Shown here: in pieces, positions 34,422-47,300 of the stretch
How positions within the stretch are numbered: the first letter of the stretch is position 1
Layout of the letters: each line of letters opens with the position of its first letter
Assembly: GCA_963556495.2 (NCBI GenBank)
Contig: OY747721.1
Coordinates: forward strand, 33,078,349 to 33,142,348
Length of the DNA stretch: 64,000 nucleotides
Direction: 5' to 3'
DNA from: Valencia hispanica
Lineage: Eukaryota; Chordata; Actinopteri; Cyprinodontiformes; Valenciidae
The notes under the pieces: model-generated
Databases searched by the model: none
The model's input: the letters and a program-made list of their open reading frames with translations, nothing else
What the model was told of the DNA's origin: nothing
Position numbers and translations under genes: made by a program

Positions 34422-37400
34422 ATGACATTAAACCAGAACCACTCAGAGTCTGGCGGAGTCATCATCAACAACAGTGAGAGGTAACGTTATAGCTTTTAGT
34501 CGCCGTTATCCGGACTCGGCCTACTCTGTTTGTTTTTCTCGGTACGAACGCAAACGCTGCAAACTAATGGAAACACAACGTCGCCCTCAATAATAACTGA
34601 CATATAATAATAATAACTTGCATAGAAAACACACCCGTAATGCAAACTTTTCCCGTCTGACTTATTTTTAATCTTAAATTCTGTGCAGAAATGTAAGTTC
34701 TGGTGGTGCTGTGATATTAGACACCAATTTTTAATTTTTCTTACATAAATACGCCACTATTTGTTGCAGCGCCATGGAAAATTCGAGTCGCGTCCTACAG
34801 AACTGGCTCTCGGCTCGTGACCAAAACATGGCCTTTAGTCAAAACAGACTTCACGTGCGACAACGGGGTGAAATAAAACAACGGTGGAGCGCGAGCGTGC
34901 TTTCGGGATTATAATGTAGCTCTACGTTTAAATGTTGTTTGTTCGGTCTGGGGCTTAACACGGAGCACAGTTTGCGTTGCGTTGCTGTTCTACACACAGC
35001 GAAATGGCCTTCCACGCTCTGCCCTGCTCTGGCTGGAAAGGTTTGGTTTGGATACATAGCCTATAGAGTAAGAATGTGTGTTTGCTAAACTGTATCGAGG
35101 TAGGTTGTATGGCAAAACAGAACAGAGAGAGCATGAACATGTCTTTCACACCTTACCAAGAGCCTGCTAGTTAATAATGAAGACGGTGTGGCAGCATTTC
35201 AGAAATTTGGACTCAGACTACTAAGTGCAGACATATCAGTTGGTCATTAAAATGCTATAAAAAGGATTAAAAAGAAATCAAGCATGTTCCTTTTAGACCA
35301 AAAGCAGAAATTACTTCCATAGCATTCGTATTTAGACACCAGGGCTGGTATATGAATTCTCACCTACAAATGCTTCTGGAACATACAGGAATGCAATAAT
35401 TAAGCCACCAGGACACACAGTTGTAAACTCTGTCACTAGATGGCATGAGGGCCTAATCCTATTATTTCAGGGTCATGTTTTGAAACTGGACAGTTACACA
35501 CAAAAAACCCCCAAGTTGTTCCAGTTTTAAAATGGTAAGTGAAGGATTATGAAACTGAGGCTTGAGCCATCTTTAAGTTGCAGGTAATGGTAACAGACCA
35601 TGAACATTTTGCTGTACATAGAAGACACACAGACGTGTGTTTGATTGCACATTTATGTTTACCTGTTTTGTTTGTGTCGCCACAGCCTGTTGACGTCCCA
35701 TGATAACGTGGAGCTCGTCTTCTGCGATGCGGACAGTCTGCCTGAGCCCTTCAGGAAGAGCAAAAAGGGCAGCGTGTACTTGACACCATACAGGGTGAGT
35801 GACCGTTGGTAATCACCACCTCATGCTGACAAAGCTACAGGTTTTACCTTCTGTAAAGTTTCAGGTTTTCTAAGTATGAAAAAATATAATTGAGTCAATA
35901 AAATATTTGATTTCCTTATTCCGCTGTCTAAGAAGTAAAAAAAAAAAAAAAAATCTAAAGGTTAAGTAGTTTTTGCATGGAGTTATATTTACGTGGCAAT
36001 GTTTATCTTTAATTTAGCACATCAAATTGAGATTTTTTAAATTATTGTTTTTGGGTCACTGACATCAGACACAAAATACTATTTTTGAAGCTTTTTTTTT
36101 TTTTTTTTTACCATGTTTTAAAGAATTTGTATTTATTGTAGAATAATCCAGTCCAGATTAAATTAAAAATTTAAATGTTCAGAGTTGGTTTGTAGTGAAA
36201 TGGCAAGAAAGACCTAGAAATGTGAGTCTGAAAAAGGATGTGGAATTTTTAAAATGGAAACATTATGGGATGTAATGGTCACTTTGAGTTACATTTTCAT
36301 TAGAAAAAAGCTGCATATGAAAGGTTTCATTGATTCCCATTAATAGTCCCCCCCCCCCCATCCTTTTTGCAGGACAAACACCTCCATGGTTTATATGTAG
36401 TATTTTATATTAAATGGCTGATTGGGTTATTAGGGGTTACTTCCACAGAAAAGCTGTTAGAGAGGTCCAGTTGCAACGACGGAGGGTTCAGGATGTCCAA
36501 GTGTCCCAACAAGCTCATAGCTTGCTTTTAGCAGGTGGGTGTGGGTGCGTCAGAACAAGGTCAGTAGGAGACTTTTGGACAATGTCTTTTTGACAAAAAG
36601 GGCAACAAAGAAGCCCTTTCTGTCCAAAGCAAACAACAGCGACAGACTGAAATTCTGAAGGAAACACACGGAGGTACAATGGAGGTTTTTATCTCCGATG
36701 AATCCTCCCGCTGTGTGTTTCAGACATCTGTAAGATCGTCTGTTCAAAGAGGAAAAGGTGAGCGCTTCAATGAGTTCTGTGTCGAGCATTCCTGATACAA
36801 TCCATGTGTTGGGTTTCTCCACGTCCCAGGAATTCTGCTTCCTCAGAAGCGGGGGGGGGGGGGGGGGGGGGGGGGTCACGCAAGAGCAACTTTTTCCAAC
36901 AATCCAGAGACAAATCTGGTGATGATCTGTGTGTTTTCCAGAATGATGGAACATGGCTATCTTCATCAGAAATGTAGGACCATTAAGTTGTAGGAGGTTC
37001 TGCCAGGTAGATGAGTTGTAATTGTGACTCCTGCCTCTTTGGATCTTGCTTTTGAGGTATAAAATGACTCTGGCCCAGCATGTGCATTGCTATGTTTGAT
37101 GAGAAGCTATAGCTGCAAACAAACAGGCCGTCCGCACGGTGAAACATGGGGGTGGCAGCATCCTGCTGCGGGAGTGGGTTTCTGCCACAAGGAGATGGGG
37201 GAAGAGTTGATTGGAAGAATGATTAAGCTAAATACACGACGAGCCTAGTAGGAAAATAATAGGTGGAACACCTGTTTCAGTGATGTAACCATGTCTCTTC
37301 TATTTATATTATGTAGTAAAATAAATCATTTTTGCAAATCTTAATTTTAGCTTACAAGTTGAAATGTTTAGTTGAGTGTCAGTGACCTCAGTTGCTGGGT

Positions 37401-40400
37401 CTTCCTTTCTAGCTAATCTTCCTGGCTAAAGGAAGGGATGCTCTGCAGTCCTTCATGATGCCATTCTACCTGGTGAAGGGCTGTGAGATTAAACAACCCG
37501 TTCTGGGGGCCAATTACATCAAGGGCGCCGTGAGTGCAGAGCCTGGAGGTAAGTGCGCCCACCGTGTTCAGGCACAGGCGCGTCACTCAGCCCGAGTTAG
37601 CTTGATACCAGATGGATGAAATGTCTTCCAGGCGGATGGGAGGGCAGTGCGACGTTCAAGTTGGTCTTCGCTGCGGGCGGAGCCATAGAATTTGGCCAGT
37701 TCATGCTGCACGTAGCAGCTCAGGGTAAGGAAACGAAACAATAAATCTAGCCTGTGACTTTTAGTTTTGTCAACATCTTTAGCAATAGTCTTCTTGTTGC
37801 AGCATCTAAAGGCCAACCTGTGACTCCTGACTTCAGTGGCTGCCCCTTCATGGCTAATGGAGGCTGCGCTTACCCGCCTCCCCCTGCTAATGGAATGTAC
37901 CCTCAAGGACCTCCCCCCGGCTACTCCTACCCCAACCCTCCTCCTCCAGGTATGGACTATAATAGAAGCAGTGTTTCCCAAGCCTCCCTAAAGTGTTTGA
38001 TTCTACAAGTGCCAACTTCTTTTCTCTTCTCGTGTGATCCAGGGGGATTCTACCCAAGTCCTCCAGCTTTCGATGCCTCTGCCAGCTACGTACCTCCGCC
38101 TCCTTATTCTGCTCCTCTGGGTCAGCAGCCACCACGTGACCCAGATCTCCCCTCCTCAGCAGCAGGTTAGGCTCTGACTGATGGTCAATCCAAAACAGAC
38201 ACATAAAAATAAACTCATTTTCTTTAGGTGTGAAAAAGGCACACGACCAGTTTTGGTTAGGATCATGTGTTTTTATTATATATGAATTATGCATGTTTAT
38301 TATACATGCTCAGATTGTTTTTAAAATATGTCCCTTCAAAGGGTGGAGCCAAAATCAAAGAAGACAAACACGACGTACAATTGGATCACAAGCAGAAGAT
38401 GAAAAAACAGCAATGCTTCTTTCAGTAAAGTACAGTTTGGAGAAATTCTGCTGTCTTATTTTGTTTCATTTAGATATTTTCTTACTTAAGAACCTCAAGG
38501 ACAAAAAAACGAAAACATAAAATCATTGATATGAGAATCAATGAGAAATCCATAAATCGCTTTTAAACACACTGTGAGGAATGTCTTAGCAGTAACAGGA
38601 TAGATAGATGGAGGGAGTTATACAGGGCAGAGGTTCACCTTGCAGCAGGGCAGCAACCTTAAACATATAACCACAGCTACAATGGAATGGTGTAGAGGAA
38701 GGCAGGTTCATGTTAGAATGGCCTAGTCAAAGTCCAGTCCTACTTTCAATAATGATAGGTGGCAACAAAAATAAGTGATGCGGACAGTCTGCCTGAACCC
38801 TTCAGAAAGGGCAAAAAGGGCAGTGTCTACTTAACACCAGCTCATACTGACAAAATGTAAATACTGTTAGGGTTGTCATTTAATTTACATTTTTTAGTTG
38901 TGATTAGATGCTTACGAATAATATAAAGAATATGAACCCTTTAAAATGCATATTTTAACCCATTTTTCACTTAACTACTGGTTTACTTTTTGTAAAGTCT
39001 AGTAAAGTATAAAATTGTTTGTTTTTTCCCCAAGTCAAAATAGTTGATTTGCTAGACAGTATTCCTTATTCTGTTGTCTAGAGGTAAAAAAAAAATCAAA
39101 AAATAGTTTTTGGATTTATATTTAGACAACACTGTTTATGTTTAATTTGTCACATCATCTTGAGTTTTTTAAACCTATTGTTTTTTATCTTTTAAAAGGC
39201 GACATTTTGCTGCTTTTTTGTGGCTCTAATCTTTTCTTTAGATGCCAAACGAAGCACTGAAACACCTGTTTTTGGAGTTTTTACCAACCAAGGTGTCAGA
39301 AAAATTATGCTTTAAAGAATTTGGATTCATTGTAGAATAATCCAGTCTAGATTGAACAAATTATCAACTTCACAAGCCTTAAAAACTGCTGTTCAAATAT
39401 GTACTCCATCCACTCTGAGAGAGCTTAAGCTTTATTTGCCAAATAAAAAGAAGTTTTTCCTTTTTAAAAAAATGTGCAAACGATTCCTGATCTTCCTTCC
39501 AGTTCAAAACCTCTCACTCCTTTGTTTTATTACATAATATCCCCCCAAAATAGCTTTAAATGTTATGATCTTAAGACTCTGAGTTTGCTCCCCATCAGCT
39601 CATCTGCAATTACTTCTCAATTACCTCTTTAAAGAAAAGTCTAAGGGATTTAATCTGCTAATTAAGATCATTAAGGCTCTGAAATGCAGTAAATGAAATC
39701 TGAGTCAGGATGTTTTTTTGTTTTTTTTACAATTTCCACTTTTTATCTCAAACAATTCTCTGCAAACTAATGTGGAATTTTGCAAACGTTTCTCTTTCTT
39801 CCTACATGCACCCATCATTCATTCATTCTTTATTTCTCACGACCACATCCATGGTATGGAGCACAAGTTCACAAAACAAAACAAAGCAAATTTTGATAAA
39901 TATCATTTCAACAAGGGAATAACCTTTTTCAAAAAGGTACCAAGTTTACAAATTACTTTTTGACTATCATTTGGCATCAGTAAAATACGTTTGAACATAG
40001 AAGGGCGTCTTACATAAAGTTTTTCTCTATAAATGACAACTTCAGCGTTGGAACGTTCAAACAGTAAATTAAACTCATCACCAACAACATTGTCATGCAA
40101 AGATTACAGACATTTTCTTTCAATACCTTTTATATCGGCCCACCAGTTTTGCAAATCAATTGAAATTAGGCCGCCCCCTACCCCTGGTTGCTTCTCATTC
40201 ATGTGTGCCCCGGTTTTATTATCAAAGGCCCATTTAATGAATATCCTCTCTTGTTCTCTGCCGATCGTTCCCAGCGGAGGCCAAAGCAGCAGAAGCAGCA
40301 GCGAGCGCCAGCTGTGCCACCCTGCCTCCTACACATGTCTATCTGCCACAGGTAATATAACCCTGACATGGCGGTATAAACTCCCCCTCTGACTCTGATC

Positions 40401-40881
40401 TGACTACGGTCTACGTTGGTCTTCTTTGTTCTGATCAAAGTCCATGATGTATCTCCACTTACTTATTCTATGTTTAACTTTAGTTGATTCACCATCTGTT
40501 TGCAGAATGGAAGAACAGACCCTTTAATGCACCTTAGCTTGTCAAAAGGAGGGTGTCCTGGGTTTTGTTTTTAAGGGTGCACCATGATCTTTTCTGATAT
40601 TTAACCTCTGAAAATACAAAATAAAAATACAAGATTAATGGATCTTTTGGTGAGATAAGTTTGTAAAGTAAACCTCTGACTTGGAGTCAGACTTGAGTCG
40701 GGGAAGTTGTTTTTTTTTTGTTTTTTTTTTGAAGCCGTATCAGTGTTCCGCTTTGAAAAATAATTATCACTAATTCAAATGAAACCGATGCCCATGATGA
40801 ATCTAAACTTGTGATCACATGTTTTCTCTGCAGGACAAGCCTCCCCCCTACTCTCCTCCAGAGGACAAGAAGAATCAGTAG
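34422..40881 (+). CDS. wbp2: WW domain-binding protein 2, complete, 8 exons
   Basis: Exons 34422-34480, 35686-35794, 37413-37548, 37632-37724, 37803-37949, 38043-38165, 40275-40351 and 40834-40881 join in phase to 263 residues (human about 261). WBP2 is a cytosolic/nuclear adaptor and transcriptional co-activator binding WW-domain proteins such as YAP. Exons 1-4 encode the GRAM-like domain: [65 protein letters not shown]. Exons 5-8 are proline, glycine and tyrosine rich with PPxY WW-ligands ([20 protein letters not shown] at the C-terminus) and an alanine-rich [11 protein letters not shown] segment. The start is the first ATG, matching the family N-terminus. Intron 6 (38166-40274) contains a decayed copy of exon 2. 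Confidence 0.95.
36440..36960 (+). mobile_element. Decayed DDE (Tc1/mariner-like) transposase relic in wbp2 intron 2
   Basis: A frame reads [15 protein letters not shown] (first catalytic block) and, downstream, a CVFQNDGTW block (second), separated by frameshifts and by a 25-base poly(G) run at 36851-36875. HTH-like sequence precedes it. Confidence 0.55.
36851..36875. repeat. Poly(G) tract, 25 bases
   Basis: An uninterrupted run of G inside the transposase relic of wbp2 intron 2. It is prone to G-quadruplex formation and to length errors in sequencing. Confidence 0.85.
37100..37230 (+). mobile_element. Small Tc1 transposase remnant in wbp2 intron 2
   Basis: The block gtgaaacatgggggtggcag encodes the VKHGGGS motif of Tc1-type transposases; nothing else of the element is clear. 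Confidence 0.4.
38620..38740 (+). mobile_element. Small Tc1-type remnant in wbp2 intron 6
   Basis: Strings 'ggttcaccttgcagcagggc' and 'accttaaacatataaccaca' resemble the second catalytic region of the relic at 8706-9264. It lies immediately before the duplicated exon 2 fragment. Confidence 0.4.
38777..39362 (+). pseudogene. wbp2: Decayed duplicate of wbp2 exon 2 and intron 2 sequence
   Basis: Bases 38777-38839 match codons of exon 2 (parent 35726 onward): 21 codons aligned, six base differences, five of them silent ([21 protein letters not shown]). Homology then continues into intron 2 sequence (ccttattctgttgtct, and taaagaatttg.att.attg near 39312), so this is a DNA-level duplication and not a retrocopy. 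About 30 bases covering the end of the exon and its GT donor are missing in the copy. No acceptor precedes it; it should not be spliced in. Confidence 0.8.
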
Positions 40882-41873
40882 ACCTGCTTGATCTCCCCCT
40901 CGTTCCTCATGTCCTAAACCCTACTGGACTGTGTTGTCTCTCATCCCATCGACTGGTCATCAGAAGGGCTTCAGTCCTCTTTTCTCTGCTAAAGACATCG
41001 CCTTCACTCGGTCTTCCTCATCACCTTCTAACATTCCTTTTCGTTCTCCTCGTTGCTTCCCCGTCTCCCTTCATGTGGTCAGTTTGACTCTCCTCCGAAG
41101 CATCTTTACATCCTAGAAAGTAGCAAAGAACAAGTGTTGGCGACCGAAGTCTATGGGCTTGTTAACAGATGTTTTTAGTATTTGTTGCCTTTCAAGTGTC
41201 CCACTAATCCTTCCGCACCTTAAACTCTAGATCTGAAATTGAATGATGTGAAGCTCACTTTGATTTTTTTTCTATTCAACCAAACCTAAACTAATGATTT
41301 GCTTCGCTAAGACGACCAGGGGCATTTTCTCAAGAACACTAACATGAATTATATGGTAGGTTTTTGTAAAAATGAGCAGATTTCTGTTTGTGACATGCTT
41401 CAGTGGACAAGAGGGCCACAGAGATTAGAGCCCCCCTCCCCAGCAGTGAATCCCTTATCCGGGATTAGATCAGAGGGTGGAACAGGAGGGATTATCCTAC
41501 CAGCGGGCGGGGAGCAGACCAGTCACCCGACGATGTCACGCTCAGACTACACCTTCACCTGGCTTCACCTCTCATTCCAGACGGTAACATGAGCGCTCGG
41601 AGGATCTTCTCAGTTTTCTGCGCCTCTGTTCTTTCCTTCCTCTGTGGCCATTTATCTGTAACCTGTATCTGTGGCACATCAGCGGCTGATTCTTTGCACT
41701 TTTAGAATGCTATGCATCAGGCTACAGTTTGCTCTGTCATGGCTGGATTGACAATAATATACAGCTCTGTATTTATTTCAAACTAATTTATTGAAGTTAC
41801 TGTAGAACGGTTCAATTATGAAAAAAAAAAGGCATGGTCTCAACAGAAGCATGTGTGCATTAGATTGAATTTT

Positions 41874-41879
41874 AATAAA
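41874..41879 (+). terminator. Poly(A) signal of wbp2
   Basis: AATAAA lies about 1 kb past the wbp2 stop, on the coding strand, with a T/G-rich stretch after it. It implies a 3' UTR of about 1 kb. Confidence 0.6.
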
Positions 41880-42046
41880 TGGCTCTTAACTCATGACAGA
41901 GGAGTGGTTTTTATTTCCACAGACAGGATTGTTGTCACATTTTCACAGCCATTAAACATCCACTTTAGACACAAGAGAGACGGACACATTCCAGACTGAG
42001 GCTTCCAAGGCGGGTAAAACGCTCCTGTGTCTTTTGGAACATTTGT

Positions 42047-42090
42047 GCAAATCCACAGCAGTTTCCCAGAGGAAACTGCTGTGGATTTGC
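42047..42090. repeat. Perfect 19-bp inverted repeat (hairpin, 6-base loop)
   Basis: gcaaatccacagcagtttc at 42047-42065 is followed by ccagag and then its exact reverse complement at 42072-42090. The transcript of either strand could fold into a perfect stem. It lies about 170 bases after the wbp2 poly(A) signal. Confidence 0.9.
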
Positions 42091-42419
42091 CTCAAGTACC
42101 TCAACATGCCAAAAGGTTTACAGCTCAGTAAATACAAAAAAAAGGTTTGTTGCCATAAACTTGCAGAAAACATCTTTAAAAAAGTGCCGCATATTCCAGC
42201 TTCACGCTGCAGAACTCCCAAGATGAAGACATGGAGCTCTTTTCTCAGTAGTACTTGGTATTCTTTCTATGAATGAAAACGTCGTTTACTTGCAGCTAAT
42301 ATAACATCTGTCAGCTTTAGCTTTTAATAATAAATCAACCAATCTTATTCCAGCATAGCGTGATTCTACAATTTCAGCAGTTAAACCTACAAGCCTGATT
42401 TTCTTCAGTCAACAGATTT

Positions 42420-42810
42420 TCATTAGGACCGAGTTCCTGTTTTGGGGAAAACATTGTAGAACTGTAATGTTTTGTTGGAACTCCAGAAGCAGCTCTGAAG
42501 TGTTTGGGATCATTGTCCACTTAGGGCACCCAGCTGAATACAAGTAGCAACCATCCGACCCAAACTGCCCAGCCTTCAGATGAAGAAAACTGCAATGATG
42601 GACTGGCGTGGCGACGACGAATAAAGAAGCCCCAAAACCAAACCCCTCAAGCGTGACTTAAACCAGGAGCTGCCCACATGGACAAGTTAAACATTGGCCT
42701 CGTGACGATGGGAGAACCTCCAAATTCTTCATCATCACCTCAAGTCAACAAGATGGCTGACACCTGGATACAGCTGGGTGTTCCAGCAGGACGATCCCAG
42801 GTTTAACTTG
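42420..42810. mobile_element. Decayed Tc1-type relic between wbp2 and trim65
   Basis: The blocks 'gaagcagctctgaagtgttt', 'gatcattgtccac' and a frame reading GWVFQQDD near 42775 (second catalytic block) indicate a Tc1/mariner-related element with most of the ORF lost. Confidence 0.45.
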
Positions 42811-43559
42811 CTTTTAATACACATTAGGGAGTGTATGCACATATCTGAGTCTGTATAGGTAACTAGAGAAAATCCACAATGTATTCAAACCTGTTCCTCC
42901 AGTTCTTGTTTTTAAAAATTATTCTTGTATCATAATAGATCATTAAAAGCTAAAGCTGAGACCAGAACTGTATATAATAGTGTTCCTTTCAAGCTGATTA
43001 AAGTGAGAGACTAATCGGATCTCTTTGGAACGCAAATTGGCAGCATACCATCAGACCGTCCGTCCACACTAAGTCTGCTATAGACTTACACTACAACTCT
43101 TTATCTTTAATACTACATTAAAACATCTGAATTGTCCTGTCAATGCAAAAACAAACAAACAGTGACAGTTGCCATTGCACTCCCCTGCATGTCAGTAAAC
43201 ACATTTTTAAAAACAAGTTTCAATAAAAATTGTCCCAAGTGTTGGTGACACATACAGTACTTTCCCCATGCTGGGAGTCATTTTCAGCAGTCTTCTCTGC
43301 CTTGATTAAAAGCTCATTGTGTTGATGTAGATTAAGATGAACTGGTCGTAGTGAAGCACCATCCGAAATGATCTGGAGACGAGTTGATTTCATTGATGTT
43401 TGAAAGATTCACCCGTTTAGGTGAAGTTGAGTGAAAGCTGCTGCACGGGAGGAGAGTGTCGCCACCAAGTGGTGAGAGGAGAGTCATATAAACCAGCAGT
43501 TTGCTCTTAAATAGATCATGTAGGAGTCCATTTCCTCCACCTAACAGTAAAAAAAACTA

Positions 43560-44285
43560 AACATATGTCCTAATTATGAGACAAAGAAATAATTATGACT
43601 TTCAAATGCTGACAATTTCTCATTTTTCCAATAGCTTACTGATGTAGACAGAGTGTTGTCTGAGGATGAGATCAAGACATTGTCCCATTTGATCTAATTA
43701 GCTCATTGGAACTGTGTTCTGTGTAAGGAGTATTTCAGATGTGGCTTAACTAATTATGAAATTTTGCTTTGCTGGCTTAAGTTCATGGGCTTCTCATAAT
43801 TATTATTTTGAAAGCCAAAATTATGACCTTTTATGTCCTAATTATGACCGCATCTCATAATTATGATATTGGAAATTGTAATTATGACTTTGTATGTCAT
43901 AATTATAACTTTAAAAGTCTAAATTATGACATTGTATCTCATTATTTTTACTTTCAAAGTCAAAATTATGATTTTGTATCAAATAACTGACTTTGTATCT
44001 CCAAATTACGACTTTGAAAGTTGAAATTGACTTTGTATCTCCTGACTGCATCTCCTACTTATGACTTTTAAAGTCAAAATTTTAACTTTGCATCTCATAA
44101 TCATGAATTTTTGTCTCATAATTACGACTTTGAAAGTTGAAATTGACTTTGTATCTCCTGACTGCATCTCCTACTTATGACTTTTAAAGTCAAAATTTTG
44201 ACTTTGCATCTCATAATCATGACTTTTTGTCTCATAATTATGACTTTGAAAGTCAAAATTATTACTTTGTGTCTTGTAATTTTGA
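43560..44285. repeat. Minisatellite of inverted AATTATGA / CTTTGAAAG motifs
   Basis: About 720 bases in which 'tcataattatga' (itself nearly palindromic), 'gactttgaaagtcaaaatt' and 'gactttgtatct' recur with about 35-45 base spacing. One block of about 90 bases, starting near 44010 (gactttgtatctcctgac...), is repeated near 44145. It ends about 110 bases from the trim65 stop codon and may overlap the trim65 3' UTR. Confidence 0.8.
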
Positions 44286-44394
44286 CATACCATATATGTT
44301 ACATTCTTTGACTTTCAAGTGTCAGAAACGGGCTTCCATAAGATCAAAGAAGTTCCTCCGTGTTGAATCAGCGTGTGGCTCCGTTGGCCTCCGC

Positions 44395-47300
44395 TCACGT
44401 GCAGCAGAGGGTGATGCTGACCCCCTCCCCTATCCAGCAGGCAGGAAACAGCTCCTGGGTGAAGGCACAATGGAAGGCGTGGAGCCTCGTTTGCCCGTCG
44501 CCGTAGTAGGTGAGCGTCCCCGCCTCGTAGTCCAGCAGCATGCCGATGCGGCTGTGATGGGAGGCGCCGACCAGCGTCTCCCGCCGGCCGTTGTGCCAGG
44601 CGCAGAGCTGGTGCTCGTCCAGCTGCAGGCTCCATGACAGTTCGTTCATACCCACCATGCACCTCTTGCCCTTCTCCTTCCTGGGGATGGTCTTGTAGGT
44701 TACCTGGAAGGAGGGAGGGCAAGAAATGAACGTGAATAACAAAAAAAACCAAAAAAACATCACACATAAAACTGGGTACATTTTCTATGGGATTATAAAT
44801 ATATATGCAACATTTCAAATATGTTATATAAATGATAAAAATTAGCCTTTAATTTGAGTACATTAATTCTGTCGAAATAACAGCTTTAAACAAAATGAAC
44901 AGTAGCAGCCGTTGATAACCAAATAAAATAAATGCATCTGAAGCATGTTTTATATTCATAATTACCCACCTAAATTTTTTAGGAAATTCTAATGACTAAT
45001 TCTTTACATCTTGTTGGGGTATAAATATGACAGAGGTTGTTATCTGTTGGCCCATGGACATTAAGCTGGATGAGGGTTTTTATTTTGTCACCACATCCAG
45101 TGGGCAGCAGTTACAAAGCTCACTTTTAAAGAACTGCAGCAAAGAGTGGCATCTTGGGAGGGGTCACCGAGTCTCCATGACAACCAATAGATGCTATCCA
45201 CTTTCCAATTGTTATTCTGAGAGGCGTACATGGAAAAAGTAGTGTCTGGCATACCATCACAAACATAAACGGGTGGAGTTTGCTCATCTCCACTGAGAAT
45301 TTACCTGGAACTGAGCTCTGCAGCAACAAGCACGTATGGCGATTATGAAACAAAGGATGAATGTGGGGAAAAGCACCTCATGCCCGCTGTGTGTTTGGCA
45401 GAGAAATCCATGTTATTTAGATCGGGAATAAAAAGCTGGTGGATTAAAAATGGAAACAGGAAATGGGTCGGGTTCGGGCCTTTCAGAAGAATAATGATCT
45501 AAAGTTGTTGTCATTTGTGTGTATGTCTTTTATTATTGCTTTTAGGACAAACCGATAGTGGTGCTGTTGATAATTTTGTTGTAATGTTCTTTTACAATGA
45601 CAATAAACTAAACTAACTAAAACATGCAGGACGGTGGGCCCTGAGGACCAGGGTTGGGAACCGCTGGTCTAAAACATCAATTCAGTCCAACACAGAAATG
45701 GTTTACTTGACACAAAAGCATCCTTCTACAACTGCCGTCTCAGTCGGCTGACCTTTTTCTTTATCTCCACTGAATGATAATTATTCAGATTTAGTTGCCT
45801 TTTGGGATTGTTAAAGTGGCCGATAAGCACCAGCGACCCTCCAAGGTCAAGCAGGTGATAGATGGATGGATGAGAAAAGCTTTGACGTGCAAAACCTCTG
45901 TACGTGGTTCCAAAACAACATTTCTGGAGAGTCGGATGCTTCAAGAGACGAGGTCTCTGAAGGCTGACTCTGTCTGACGTGCTCTACGACACCAAAATCA
46001 GCAGTGCCTTTACCCCGAGGTAGGCCCACGGTTTGGACACCTCCAGCTCCCAGTAGTGCTGTCCGTTTTTAAAGCCCTGAAAGCAGAGCACCTGCCAGGT
46101 GTGGTCAAAGCGGGCCTCGTGAGCTGGGACCGAGCGCGGTCCGGAGGTCAGGTGCTCCGCCCTTCGATCCTCGTGAGACAGATACAGGTGTTCGTTGGCC
46201 GTCCAGGGGTCAAACTTCAGAGAGCACCGATCTGCAAGGAGACGGATTGAGACGGGGGCTGAGATTTAGTCAGCCGAGGCTTTAACCCTGTAACCTACGC
46301 AAAGCAGGACTCACAGGCGCCGAGGCCTTCCTTCCCACCGGGGAGGCACGGAGCGGCCGGACTGGGAACCACAGCAAGCACTGGCCTCTTATCCTGAGGA
46401 GAACCTGGAAGGCCATGAGCCATGGAGAACACAGGTCAGGGTGAAGTACTGGAGCAGAGCAAAGAAGTTCTTAAAAAAACCGAGGTTACCATCATTGTCC
46501 TGAACCACAGCGGTGCACACAGCTTTCTCCAGGTCCTCAGAAACCAGCTTGGAGACCCGGGTCAGAACATCTGTGACGCCGTTTAGTCGATCCAGAAGGC
46601 TTGGCGCTATGTCTGTGGGAATGTCGCTGAAGCGCGGCACTTCTACATGTGTTGATTCCTGAGAATAAGTAAAAAATAAAAAAACAAGCACACATTTCAG
46701 GCATGGTACCAGAGATTCAACAACTATTTGGCACTGGGGCGAATGTTCGTGGATCTAATAAGAGAACAAAGTTGGAGCTCCAAACCCTGATGAGGTCCGC
46801 ATCGGAGAGACCCTGCAGAGCCTCTATTTGGGCTTGGCTCTCTTGGAGGATCAGGGAGCGCTCCTGGAGGTCGGCCAGCCGCGCCTCCGCCTCCGTGATG
46901 GCCTCCTCCTTCTGCTGCTCGATGAAGCTCTCTGTGGCCTCCTGCTTCTCAGCCAGAGTCTTTATCAGCGTGGAGAATTTGGCCCGCATCCAAGAAGAAG
47001 TCTGCTCCAGAGTCACCTGGTGATGGGAAAATCTCCGTTACACGACTGCCTGGTGGAATATCTGTACATACAGAGGAAAGCATCTGAATCTTTGACCTGA
47101 AAAAACATACATCAGGGACAAATATGAACAGCTTGGATTCTCAATTTCAATGTCTAAAGCATGTGCGGTAATGGTATTTATTGCAATATATTGTTAACTT
47201 TTCTTTATATGTGTCAAAATGACAGTTTATAAACATTCTCACTTTTCAAATACATTGCAGGAGAACAGCAACTTTCAAAAAGTTCAGAATGCCATTTAAA

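Larger units (their letters stand above)
41880..44394. other. wbp2 / trim65 convergent intergenic region
   Basis: The stretch contains a perfect hairpin (42047-42090), a Tc1 relic (about 42420-42810) and a minisatellite (about 43560-44285). No AATAAA for trim65 is obvious on the minus strand just below its stop. No protein-coding exon was recognised. Confidence 0.5.

Noticed and set aside
43808..43990. 60-codon open frame of Asn-Tyr-Asp repeats
   Set aside because: Arises from the minisatellite unit; no start context or conservation evidence.
43560..44285. CRISPR-like array
   Set aside because: Repeat units vary, have no unique spacers of constant length, and the genome is vertebrate.
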